From NCBI GenBank assembly GCA_005788935.1, contig SYAK01000230.1, forward strand, positions 1 through 8,084: a DNA stretch of 8,084 nucleotides. Reading direction: 5' to 3'. The translations under genes and the position numbers were made by a program. The notes beneath the pieces are model-generated. The model ran no database searches, had not been told where the DNA came from, and saw only the letters and a program-made list of their open reading frames with translations. Positions within the stretch are counted from its first letter, which is position 1. Every line of letters begins with the position of its first letter. Positions 1 to 6,937 of the stretch are shown one piece after another. This DNA comes from Pseudomonadota bacterium (GTDB lineage Bacteria > Myxococcota > UBA9042 > PHBI01).

Positions 1-963
1 GCGGAAACGGGCCTCGACCGAGCGGTGCAGGGCCCGCGCGAGGAAGGCCCGGACCTCGGCGGGGATGTCCCGATGCGCGACCGCGAGGAGGGGGTCGAAG
101 TTCGGGTCGAGCTTGTCGCTGATGACCCGCTGCGTGTCGCGGTCCGAAAACGGTCGCACCCCGGTGAAGAACTCGAAGGTGATGACGCCGAGGGCGTAGA
201 GATCCGACCACGGACCGATGTTGCGGGCCTCGAGCTGTTCGGGCGCCATGTAGGTCAGCGTCCCGAGGACCGCGCTCGTCTCGGTGTTCCCCTCCTGGAC
301 CCGCGCGAGGCCGAAGTCGACGAGCTTGACGAACCACGGGTCACCGACCACGTCCTGCAGCATGATGTTGTCGGGCTTGATGTCCCGGTGGACGATCCCC
401 TCGCGGTGCGCGGCCTCGAGTCCGTTCAGGATCTGGTCCACGAGGCGCCGCAGCATCTGGTCGGGCAGCGGCTCCTGGCGCACGACCACCATGTCGATCT
501 CGCGTTGCAGCGTGCGCGAGCCCGGCACGTACTCCATCGCGAGGAACGGTCGCCCGTGAAACCACCCGAACTGAAGCATGCGCACGATGTGCGGGCTCTG
601 CAGGACGGCGAGGGCGCTCGCCTCGGACTCGAACTTCTCGAGCGCCCGCTGCTGCTGCGCCTTGTCGCCGTGTTCCGACTCGATGAGCTTGATGGCGCCC
701 TTCAGCTTGTAGAGCGGCCGCTGCAGCCCGAGCAGGACCCGCCCGAAGCCCCCGCGGCCGAGGCGCCCGATGATCAGGTAGTCACCGACGAACTGCCCGA
801 TGAGCGCCTCCCGGACTCCCATCGGCTCGGAGAGGGCCTTGCGCGCCTCGGAGATCGGGATGAAGTGGGTCGACTGGCGTGCGCAGACACGCTCGGGGCA
901 CGGAGCGCCGACCTCGCCGTCGCCCTCGCAGGACGGGCACAGCCCCGAAACGATCTTCGACAT
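1..963 (-). CDS. Ser/Thr protein kinase, N-terminal 321 residues (3' end outside window)
   Basis: This is a eukaryote-like (Hanks-type) Ser/Thr protein kinase; it transfers phosphate from ATP to Ser/Thr of unknown target proteins. Visible in order: a cysteine-rich N-terminus (C9, C12, C22, C27, with H33 nearby) that could bind zinc; the glycine loop GRGGFG at 69-74; the ATP-anchoring lysine K92 in AIK; helix-C glutamate E114; the catalytic loop HRDIKPDN at 192-199; DFG at 216-218; APE at 240-242; and R319 of the last kinase subdomain at the window edge. The HRD arginine marks an RD kinase, usually switched on by activation-loop phosphorylation; T227, T229, S230 and T235 are available. The kinase domain is nearly complete (about 62-321), but any membrane segment or sensor domain would lie beyond the window. 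The start is supported by AGAGGA nine bases upstream (973-978). It is 186 bases from the preceding operon, so it is probably a separate transcription unit. Family assignment is secure; substrate is unknown. Confidence 0.95.
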   Translation of the reverse strand, partial: MSKIVSGLCPSCEGDGEVGAPCPERVCARQSTHFIPISEARKALSEPMGVREALIGQFVGDYLIIGRLGRGGFGRVLLGLQRPLYKLKGAIKLIESEHGDKAQQQRALEKFESEASALAVLQSPHIVRMLQFGWFHGRPFLAMEYVPGSRTLQREIDMVVVRQEPLPDQMLRRLVDQILNGLEAAHREGIVHRDIKPDNIMLQDVVGDPWFVKLVDFGLARVQEGNTETSAVLGTLTYMAPEQLEARNIGPWSDLYALGVITFEFFTGVRPFSDRDTQRVISDKLDPNFDPLLAVAHRDIPAEVRAFLARALHRSVEARFR

Positions 964-972
964 GCCGACGAG

Positions 973-978
973 TCCTCT
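973..978 (-). promoter_or_regulatory. Ribosome binding site of the Ser/Thr kinase
   Basis: On the minus strand this reads AGAGGA, nine bases before the ATG at 963. It decides the start: the cysteine-rich segment begins eight codons into this frame, so translation from here keeps all four cysteines. Confidence 0.65.
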
Positions 979-1001
979 GCGCACGCACCGCTGCTGCCCG
1001 G

Positions 1002-1018
1002 GTTGCCCGAACTGCAAC
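1002..1018. repeat. Short dyad (operator-like) in front of the kinase
   Basis: GTTGC and GCAAC form a perfect 5-bp inverted repeat separated by 7 bases. The dyad lies just downstream of the candidate -10 box at 1021-1026, over the expected transcription start. A repressor site or a small hairpin at the mRNA 5' end are both possible. Arms this short occur often by chance in GC-rich DNA, so this is a weak call. Confidence 0.25.
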
Positions 1019-1020
1019 AG

Positions 1021-1048
1021 ACTATCACGCCCCGGCCACAGCACTCAA
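1021..1048 (-). promoter_or_regulatory. Candidate sigma70-like promoter for the Ser/Thr kinase
   Basis: On the minus strand TTGAGT (1043-1048) is followed after 16 bases by GATAGT (1021-1026). Each box matches four of six consensus positions. This is one of few A/T-containing patches in the gap between the GMC gene and the kinase. Transcription would begin near 1014, giving a leader of about 50 bases. The call rests only on box similarity, and GC-rich bacteria often deviate from this consensus. Confidence 0.35.
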
Positions 1049-1149
1049 TGCCCGTCGTTGCGGCCTGCGGCCCCTCGCCGCCCAGGCGGAAGGACGCGGG
1101 GATGCCCTCCCGCCGCTCGCGACCACGCGACCTTGAGGAATGTCACGCC

Positions 1150-2748
1150 TCAGGCCGCGCATTTCCCCGGGATGAAGCCCATCGCGCGCTCGGCGAGGGC
1201 CGTGATGGTGAGCGACGGGTTGACGCCCGGGTTGGCCGAGACCGCGCTGCCGTCGATGACGTAGAGCCCGGGATAGCCGAAGACCTCGTGGTGGTCATCG
1301 ATGACCCCCGCGGCCGCCGTCTTCCCCATGCAGGCCCCGCCAAGGATGTGGGCGGTCGATGGCACGCCGAGCAGCGTCTCGGTGAGCAGCGTCGCGGTGA
1401 CGCCGCCGACCTTCTCGGCGAATCGCTCGGCGAGGGCGAGCGCCTCCGGGATGTTCGCCTGGGGCGCCTGCGCCGGGTCATCGACGCGCGTCACGAGCCC
1501 GCGCATGAAGCCGCTCATCGCGCTTCGCCCAAGCTCCATCGTCAGCGTCCCCTCGAGGGTCCGCATGTAGAGCATCACCTGGCTCTGGCGCGCGAAGTCC
1601 TCCGCCATGAAGGCCTTCACCCACGCCTTCGGAGACGCCATGAAGCTCTTCGTCATCGCCGCGAGCCGCTCGGCGGGTGTCGCCCCCTGCGCGGCTGGCA
1701 GCACCATCGTCCGGAAGAAGCCCGACCCGTCACCGTAGCGCACGGGCTCGATGTGGCTGTGGTCGTCCGTGTGCAGGATGCTCGTGATGGCGACGCCGCG
1801 CGAGAGCGCCTCGGCGTGGTCGGGCGCGATGACCCCGATGAGGGACTCGCTGTTCGTCCGCACCGCGGCCCCAAGCCGCTCGGAGAGCCGCGGCAGTCCG
1901 CGCGGGTCCTCCTGCATCGCGAGGAGCAGCGGCATCGTCCCCATGACCCCACCCGCGAAGATGACGCGCGCCCCCTCGAAGACCTCTCCGCGCCTCTTCC
2001 CGCCAAGCCCGAGCAACGCCTCGACCCGATAGCCGCCGTCAGGCCGCGGCCGCACCGCGGTCACCTCGGTCTCCGAGCGCAGCACGAGCCCGCGCTTCTC
2101 GGCGAGGTCCAGGTAGTTCTTGTCGAGCGTGTTCTTCGCGCCGACCCGGCAGCCCGTCATGCAGGCCCCGCAGTGGGTGCAGCCAACGCGCGCCGGGCCG
2201 TCCCCGCCGAAGTAGGGGTCAGGCACGGTCTTGCCCGGCGGGCCGAAGTGGACCGCCACGTCGGCCATGTGGAAGTCGCCCTCGCGTCCGAGCTCGTGCG
2301 CCATCTCGCGCAGCACGCGGTCGGCGGGCGTCACGCGCGGATTCGTTGCAGCACCCAGCATTCGCTTCGCGGTCGTGTAATGCGGCGCGAGCTCGGACTT
2401 CCAGTCGGCGAGATGCGCCCACGAGCGGGCCTCGAAGAAGTCGTCCCGCGGGACAGGCAGCGTGTTGGCATAGACGAGGCTGCCGCCGCCGACCCCGACG
2501 CCGTGCATGACCGTCACATGCTCGAGGAACGACATCTGGAAGATGCCGCGCAGCCCAAGCTCGGGGCGCCACATCCAGCGCTTCAGGTCCCAGTTCGTCT
2601 TCGCGAAGTCCTCGGGCGCGAAGCGGCGCCCCTTCTCGAGCAGCAGGACCTTGTAGCCCTTCTCGACGAGCCTCAGCGCCGACACGCTGCCGCCGAAGCC
2701 CGAGCCGATGATGATCCAGTCCCACTCACCCGCATGCGATGTCGTCAT
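1150..2748 (-). CDS. GMC-family FAD-dependent oxidoreductase, cholesterol-oxidase-like, with a four-cysteine cluster
   Basis: This 532-residue flavoprotein of the glucose-methanol-choline family (COG2303 type) should oxidise an alcohol or sterol-like hydroxyl using FAD. The N-terminal dinucleotide fold shows GSGFGG at 15-20 and an acidic strand end at E38. The second FAD contact region GVGVGGGSLVYAN lies at 83-95. A C-x2-C-x2-C-x3-C cluster (C190, C193, C196, C200) follows, resembling an iron-sulfur binding loop. The C-terminal active-site signature is H467 in HILGGACMG and N510 in GVNPSLTITALAER; these match the catalytic His and Asn of the family. No signal peptide is seen, so it is probably cytoplasmic or peripheral to the membrane. 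The ATG at 2748 overlaps the preceding gene's stop (ATGA), and AGGGG lies eight bases upstream. An in-frame ATG at 2865 was rejected because it would add 39 residues lying inside the preceding gene and ahead of the FAD fold. Last gene of the operon. Substrate and electron acceptor (oxygen or a carrier) cannot be told. Confidence 0.95.
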   Translation of the reverse strand: MTTSHAGEWDWIIIGSGFGGSVSALRLVEKGYKVLLLEKGRRFAPEDFAKTNWDLKRWMWRPELGLRGIFQMSFLEHVTVMHGVGVGGGSLVYANTLPVPRDDFFEARSWAHLADWKSELAPHYTTAKRMLGAATNPRVTPADRVLREMAHELGREGDFHMADVAVHFGPPGKTVPDPYFGGDGPARVGCTHCGACMTGCRVGAKNTLDKNYLDLAEKRGLVLRSETEVTAVRPRPDGGYRVEALLGLGGKRRGEVFEGARVIFAGGVMGTMPLLLAMQEDPRGLPRLSERLGAAVRTNSESLIGVIAPDHAEALSRGVAITSILHTDDHSHIEPVRYGDGSGFFRTMVLPAAQGATPAERLAAMTKSFMASPKAWVKAFMAEDFARQSQVMLYMRTLEGTLTMELGRSAMSGFMRGLVTRVDDPAQAPQANIPEALALAERFAEKVGGVTATLLTETLLGVPSTAHILGGACMGKTAAAGVIDDHHEVFGYPGLYVIDGSAVSANPGVNPSLTITALAERAMGFIPGKCAA

Positions 2749-3050
2749 GCTCGTGACCCCTGTGTGTGTTCTGAGTCGGAGATGCCGTGATCGTCCCCGT
2801 GCGTGTGGCCTCGGAGCACGTCGAGCCTCGCCCGCGCTCGCGAGCCGAGCCAGTCGACGAGCCACGGCGCGTCCGCGTCAGGGTCCCGCGCCTGGAAGCC
2901 CTCCGCGAAGGCCTCGCCGACGAGGTGCCGCAGCTGCGCGACCAGCGCCTGCAGCTCGGCGTTCTCGTGGGCGAGGGTCGCCGCCTTCGCCTGCAGCCCG
3001 CGCATCACCGCGAGGCCCACGGGCGAGCCTTCTGGGTCGAGCCCGCTCAC
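2745..3050 (-). CDS. Small leucine-zipper protein of unknown function (GTG start)
   Basis: I do not recognise this 101-residue protein. Its reality is supported by position: its GTG start overlaps the peptidase stop as GTGA (3047-3050), and its TGA overlaps the GMC start as ATGA (2745-2748), exactly filling the space. Residues 16-46 form a helix with leucines at 19, 26, 33 and 40 and M16, A23, N30, V37 and V44 in the alternate core positions, which is the pattern of a parallel two-stranded coiled coil. There is no basic segment before it, so DNA binding like a bZIP factor is not indicated. Residues 56-80 are charged with tryptophans at 63 and 67. The tail carries H82, H84, D86, D87, H88, D92 and H95 and could bind metal. 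No signal peptide or membrane segment is present. An internal ATG at codon 16 (3005) is possible but would forfeit the overlap and start inside the zipper. It may be an accessory or dimerisation partner of a neighbour, but this is inference. Confidence 0.8.
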   Translation of the reverse strand: MSGLDPEGSPVGLAVMRGLQAKAATLAHENAELQALVAQLRHLVGEAFAEGFQARDPDADAPWLVDWLGSRARARLDVLRGHTHGDDHGISDSEHTQGSRA

Positions 3051-5338
3051 GGGCCCGCGGCCCCCGCGGCCGCCGCCCGCGCCTTGGCGAAGGCCGCCAG
3101 ATCCAGCCCGAGCTCGTGCGCGAGCCACGCCCACTGGTCGGTGAAGTTCTCGATGTTCTTCTTCACCATGTCGCCGCCGCCGTGTCCCGCGTTCCGCTCG
3201 AGGCGAAACAGCGCGTGGCGCCCGCCCGGGGTCGTCGTGCGCGCCCACTGCACGAGCGCGGTGAACTTCCGCGCGTGCAGCGGGTCGACGCGGTCATCCG
3301 AGTCCGCCCCCATCATGAGCAGCGACGGATAGCGGACGTCCGCGCGCACGTGATGATACGGCGAGTAGGCGTGGATGAACGGGAAATCACTCGGGAGGTC
3401 GGCGTTGCCGTACTCGGGGATCCACGTCATGCCCGAGCCGAACAGGTGATAGCGCACCATGTCGAGCAGCGGCACCGCACAGATGACCGCCCGGTACAGC
3501 TCGGGCCGCTGCGTCATCGCCGCCCCGACGAGCAGCCCGCCGTTGCTGCCGCCGCGGATCGCAAGCCGCGAAGGCGCCGTGAAGCCCTCCTTGACGAGCC
3601 ACTCGGCGGCGGCGTGGAAGTCATCGAAGACGTTCTGCTTGTTCTCCCGCATCCCCGCCCGGTGCCAGGCTTCTCCGTACTCGCCGCCACCGCGCAGGTT
3701 CGGCATCGCGTAGACGCCGCCGAGCTCGAGCCACACCGCGATCGAGCCCGCGAAGGTCGGCGTCAGGTTCACGTTGAAGCCGCCGTAGCCGTAGAGCAGC
3801 GTCGGGTGCGAACCGTCGCGCTTGAGCCCCTTGCGATAGGCGAGGAACATCGAGATGGGTGTCCCGTCCTTCGAGGCGTAGCTGACACGCTCCATCACGT
3901 ACTTCGACGGGTCGAACGGTACTTGCAGTTGAAAATACTTTTCGGGGGCCGTGCCAAAGCGCGCGAGGTCTGCCCGGAAGGTCTCGCTCGGCTGTGTAAA
4001 CGAAGAGAAGCTGTAGTAAATCTCGCTATCTTCCGGGTGCGCCGAGAGCTCGGTGATCGTCCCGACGCCTGTCGGCACCTCGCCGCGCCGCGTCCCGTCC
4101 ATCGACCACAGCTCGAGCCGGCTCGAGGCCCCCGCGAGGCGGTGCACGATGAACCCCTCGCGCGTCCTGACGAGGTCCTCGATGGGGCCGTCGCCCTCGG
4201 GGATCAGCTCGACCCAGTCCTTCGGGTCGAGGCGGTCGGGCTGTATGCGAAAGACCTTGTATTGCGGGGCATTCTCGTTCGTCAGCGCGTAGAAGACGCC
4301 GTCATGGGCGGTGACCGACGTCAGCGCGTCCTTCCGGTAGGCGATCGGCGTGAAGCCGAGCGCGAGCGCCTCGCGATGAAAGCGCGCCTTCGTGTCGTCC
4401 CCGTCCTGCGCGGCCCCTCCAGCGATCGTGTCCTGCGGCACCACCAGGCCCGGGTTCCTGGTCAGATCGCGGACATAGACGTCATTGGCGCTCCAACCGT
4501 ACTGAATGCCGACGAACAGGAAGCGCCCGTCGCGCGACAGGTCGACGCTGACGAAGGTCTTCGGGTCCCCTGTCCGCGGGAAGACGAGCGGGTCCGCCGA
4601 CTGCGCGGTCCCGAGCGCGTGCCAGCGGATCTCCGCGTAGCCTGGCCGGTCGGCCACCGCGATGTCCGGGCCGGACGGCAAATGAACGTAGTAGAACCCA
4701 CTGTTGTCAGGTGCCCAGGCCGGGCTCGCGTACTTCGCGCCGTCGAGGCGGTCGGGCAGATCCTGGCCGCTCGCCACCTCGCGCACCCGGATCGTCGCCT
4801 CGTCGGCGTTGTTCTCCTTGATCTTCCACGCGACGAGCTTGCCGTCCCAGGTCGGGACCCAGCCGCCAACCGAGGTCGAGCCGTCGACCGACAGCGTGTT
4901 GGGGTCGATGAGGACCTGTTCGGTCCCGTCCGCGCCAGCCTTCCAGTGGATGACCGCCTTCTCGCGGTCCTTCGTCCGCCGCGTGTAGAAGCGGTTCTCG
5001 CCCCGCCGCGACGGCACTGACACCGCGTCGAGGTAGAAGAGCTCGGCGAAGCGCGCCTCGAGCGCGTCCCGGTGCGGCAGCGCGTCGAGGGCCGCCCGCG
5101 TGTGCGCGTCCTGCGCCGCGACCCATGCGACCGTGTCGGGGTGCTTCGGGTCTTCGAGCCAGCGGTACGGATCCTGCAGCGTCACGCCGAAGCGCGTCTC
5201 CTCGACGGCGTCGCGTCGGCTCTCGGGGGCGGGCGCGTCCAGGGGGCCTTCTCCTGTGGCGGCGGGCGTCGTGGCGCACCCGGCGGCCGTGATGGTTGCA
5301 GTTCCAACGATGAGGGCGGTGAGAAGACGGGTACTCAT
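3047..5338 (-). CDS. Prolyl oligopeptidase (S9A family), predicted lipoprotein
   Basis: This 763-residue serine peptidase of family S9A should cleave short proline-containing peptides after proline. The N-terminus is a lipoprotein signal: R4, a hydrophobic run 5-19, then AAGC with lipidated C21, followed by a Pro/Ala/Gly-rich linker to about 45. The N-terminal helical part carries DPYRWLED (56-63). A beta-propeller spans roughly 110-480 and would gate access to the active site. The alpha/beta-hydrolase domain includes YGYGGF (516-521), [10 protein letters not shown] (547-556), the nucleophile S598 in GGSNGG, D681 in DSDDRV with substrate-contact R683, W639 near the S1 pocket, and H719 in NAGHGGG. 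The triad is intact and the length is normal for the family plus the signal. The ATG at 5338 overlaps the upstream stop (ATGA) and places the signal peptide at the N-terminus; a longer frame from 5500 has no signal. Ala follows the lipid cysteine, which by the E. coli rule favours the outer membrane; myxobacterial sorting may differ. The peptide substrate is unknown. Confidence 0.96.
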   Translation of the reverse strand: MSTRLLTALIVGTATITAAGCATTPAATGEGPLDAPAPESRRDAVEETRFGVTLQDPYRWLEDPKHPDTVAWVAAQDAHTRAALDALPHRDALEARFAELFYLDAVSVPSRRGENRFYTRRTKDREKAVIHWKAGADGTEQVLIDPNTLSVDGSTSVGGWVPTWDGKLVAWKIKENNADEATIRVREVASGQDLPDRLDGAKYASPAWAPDNSGFYYVHLPSGPDIAVADRPGYAEIRWHALGTAQSADPLVFPRTGDPKTFVSVDLSRDGRFLFVGIQYGWSANDVYVRDLTRNPGLVVPQDTIAGGAAQDGDDTKARFHREALALGFTPIAYRKDALTSVTAHDGVFYALTNENAPQYKVFRIQPDRLDPKDWVELIPEGDGPIEDLVRTREGFIVHRLAGASSRLELWSMDGTRRGEVPTGVGTITELSAHPEDSEIYYSFSSFTQPSETFRADLARFGTAPEKYFQLQVPFDPSKYVMERVSYASKDGTPISMFLAYRKGLKRDGSHPTLLYGYGGFNVNLTPTFAGSIAVWLELGGVYAMPNLRGGGEYGEAWHRAGMRENKQNVFDDFHAAAEWLVKEGFTAPSRLAIRGGSNGGLLVGAAMTQRPELYRAVICAVPLLDMVRYHLFGSGMTWIPEYGNADLPSDFPFIHAYSPYHHVRADVRYPSLLMMGADSDDRVDPLHARKFTALVQWARTTTPGGRHALFRLERNAGHGGGDMVKKNIENFTDQWAWLAHELGLDLAAFAKARAAAAGAAGP
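5276..5338 (-). other. Lipoprotein signal peptide and lipobox of the prolyl oligopeptidase
   Basis: Codons 1-21 encode a short basic start (R4), a hydrophobic core of Leu, Ile, Val, Ala and Thr, and the lipobox AAGC ending at C21. Alanine rather than leucine at position -3 makes the lipobox slightly weaker than the textbook form. Export with lipid anchoring is still the simplest reading. Confidence 0.75.
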
Positions 5339-6792
5339 GACCCCTGAGCTTGGCCGACCGGCGCCGGTTCGGCAAGGGCTCCAAGCGGCGTCACGTCGAC
5401 GTGGGCGGTCCCGGTGGGCGACGCGGCGTGGGCGGCAGCCTCGACGGTCGGCCGCGGGACCATCGGCAGCGGGTTCTTCGCGAGGAAGCGCATGACCCAC
5501 GGGAAGCCGACCTCGATCGTGTTGAGCTTCGGCGCGAGGTTCGCCGACAGCGCGAAGAGCATGATGGCGGTCCGCTCGACCTCGAACCAGCCTTCGGGAT
5601 AGGCGAGGGCGCGCATCAGCGTCCGCAGCTCGCGCCGCTTGAGCTCGGGGTCGACGAAGCGCTCGGCGGTCCGGAAGTCGACCTGGGACAGGTCGGTGAG
5701 GTTGAGCTCGGCGAGCTTCGCGAAGTATTTCGAGACGGTCTGCTGTAGCAGCGCCCGATCGCCGTCGGGTGCCACGAAACCGATCTTCTCCATGCCCGCC
5801 ACGATCATCGCGTCGTTTCGGGCCATGAAGCCTGCAAGGAGATGCGTGATGCCGCTCGCGAGGCGGTCGTCGAGCTCGGCGGCACTCCCGAGGTCGAGGA
5901 TGACGAGCCGTGGGGCGCCCGCGTCACCGCGTGTCACGAGGAAGTTCCCCGGGTGCGGATCGGCATGGAAGAAGCGGTGGACGAAGATGGCGCGGTAGAA
6001 CGCCTTGACGAGGACCTCGCCCACCGCGTGCGGATCGAGCCCGAGGGCGAGCAGGCCGGCCTTGTCGCTCACCTTGACCCCGTCCATGAAGCCCATCGTC
6101 AGCACCGTCGCGGTCGAGAGCGCAGGCACGACCGGCGGCAGCGCCACGGCTGGATCGTCCGCGAAATCGGCCGCCATGCGGGCGAGCGCGCGGGCCTCCT
6201 GGGCCAGGTCGGTCTCGCGCTCGAGCATCGCGCGCAGCTGGACGAGGACGCGATCGAGCTGCTGCATCGGGACGAACAGCTTGTAGAGCCACATCGCCCA
6301 GCCAAGCACGCGCAGGTCGACCTTGATGATGGTCTTCACGTTCGGATACAGGACCTTGACCGCCACCCGCTCGCCGTCGACGGTCTCGGCCGCGTGGACC
6401 TGGCCGAGCGAGGCCGCCGCGACCGGCGTCTCCGAGAACGTTCGGAAGTGGCGCATGAAGTCCTCGCCAAGCGCCTGCACCAGCGCGCGCCGGATGGTCC
6501 GCCACGGCTGCGGCGGCACGGCGTCCTGCAGCCCCGCGAGCTCGCGCTGGAACGGGGCGGGCAGGAAGGTGCCCATGACCGAGAGCACCTGACCCATCTT
6601 GATGTAGACCCCGCGGAGCCGCACGCACCCGCGGTAGAGACGGCGGGCGTTGCGCCCGTGCAGCCGCTCCCAGCGTCGGTCGACGCGATCTGAACGCGGG
6701 AAGAGCCGCGCGAGGCCGAGCTGGAGGAGGTAGTCGAGCGCGATGAGCCCGAAGGCGAGCGTCGCGCGGATGAGTCGGACGGTGGCCCACAT
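5335..6792 (-). CDS. ABC1/UbiB-family atypical protein kinase-like protein
   Basis: This 485-residue protein belongs to the ABC1/ADCK/UbiB family, whose known members support ubiquinone and other isoprenoid-lipid metabolism at membranes through an ATPase-like activity. Signatures in order: KMGQ at 65-68 (the family KxGQ motif), the alanine-rich nucleotide loop AAASLGQVH at 125-133 that replaces the usual glycine loop, lysine K146 in AVKV, ERETD at 191-195 containing the family ExD element, the catalytic loop HADPHPGN at 276-283, and DLG at 300-302 where typical kinases have DFG. Residues 7-31 are hydrophobic with scattered charges and could dip into the membrane. The C-terminal paired transmembrane helices found in E. 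coli UbiB are not evident; instead it ends in an Ala/Pro/Gly-rich tail (about 455-485). A strong AGGAGG eight bases upstream fixes the ATG. It is the first gene of the four-gene operon, and its stop overlaps the peptidase start. No ubiquinone biosynthesis gene is visible nearby, so a dedicated ubiquinone role should not be assumed. Confidence 0.95.
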   Translation of the reverse strand: MWATVRLIRATLAFGLIALDYLLQLGLARLFPRSDRVDRRWERLHGRNARRLYRGCVRLRGVYIKMGQVLSVMGTFLPAPFQRELAGLQDAVPPQPWRTIRRALVQALGEDFMRHFRTFSETPVAAASLGQVHAAETVDGERVAVKVLYPNVKTIIKVDLRVLGWAMWLYKLFVPMQQLDRVLVQLRAMLERETDLAQEARALARMAADFADDPAVALPPVVPALSTATVLTMGFMDGVKVSDKAGLLALGLDPHAVGEVLVKAFYRAIFVHRFFHADPHPGNFLVTRGDAGAPRLVILDLGSAAELDDRLASGITHLLAGFMARNDAMIVAGMEKIGFVAPDGDRALLQQTVSKYFAKLAELNLTDLSQVDFRTAERFVDPELKRRELRTLMRALAYPEGWFEVERTAIMLFALSANLAPKLNTIEVGFPWVMRFLAKNPLPMVPRPTVEAAAHAASPTGTAHVDVTPLGALAEPAPVGQAQGS

Positions 6793-6800
6793 GGCTCGGA

Positions 6801-6806
6801 CCTCCT
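6801..6806 (-). promoter_or_regulatory. Ribosome binding site of the UbiB-like gene
   Basis: AGGAGG on the minus strand lies eight bases before the ATG at 6792. It is the only consensus Shine-Dalgarno in the four-gene unit. The three downstream genes have weaker or badly spaced sites and start inside the preceding stop codon, consistent with this site leading translation of the operon. Confidence 0.8.
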
Positions 6807-6908
6807 CGTGACAGGGCGTCGACGTTGTCGTCGCGGCGCCCCTCGGGTGTGCGTCGCCGCCCGGTCGCCCAGCTGACGCGTGCGCGTGGGCATCGGGCGC
6901 GCTGCCCC

Positions 6909-6937
6909 TTTACCCGCGACCTCGGCGGGCGCATGTT
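6909..6937 (+). promoter_or_regulatory. Candidate promoter of the aldehyde dehydrogenase gene
   Basis: TTTACC (6909-6914) is followed after 17 bases by CATGTT (6932-6937). The -35 matches four of six bases and the -10 only three. Its -10 would occupy the same base pairs as the -10 of the opposite-strand candidate at 6933-6938, so polymerase could not occupy both at once. Confidence is low. Confidence 0.2.

Noticed and set aside
1078..1089. CCGCC-CA-GGCGG inverted repeat between the GMC gene and the kinase
   Set aside because: The two-base spacer is too tight for a stable hairpin, no T-run follows, and such GC palindromes are common by chance here.
1131..1154. A hairpin with an imperfect stem at the end of the GMC gene (TGAGG/CCTCA with a 9-base loop) as a terminator
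   Set aside because: The stem is short, includes the stop codon, and is not followed by a T-tract on the minus strand. No convincing intrinsic terminator was found in 964-1149, so read-through into the kinase is possible.
25..2790. A plus-strand open frame of 921 codons across the kinase and GMC genes
   Set aside because: It is antisense to two genes with complete family motifs. Its translation is Arg/Glu/Asp/His-rich with no recognisable domain, as expected for a mirror frame in GC-rich DNA.
3925..4035. A small patch of lower GC inside the prolyl oligopeptidase, as a sign of recombination
   Set aside because: The frame is uninterrupted and the segment encodes an aromatic-rich propeller stretch, which explains much of the A/T. 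It is too short to argue for transfer.
2708..5020. A plus-strand open frame of 770 codons across the zipper gene and peptidase
   Set aside because: Antisense shadow of the prolyl oligopeptidase, whose catalytic triad and lipoprotein signal fix the true strand. Composition is arginine-rich and low in hydrophobic segments.
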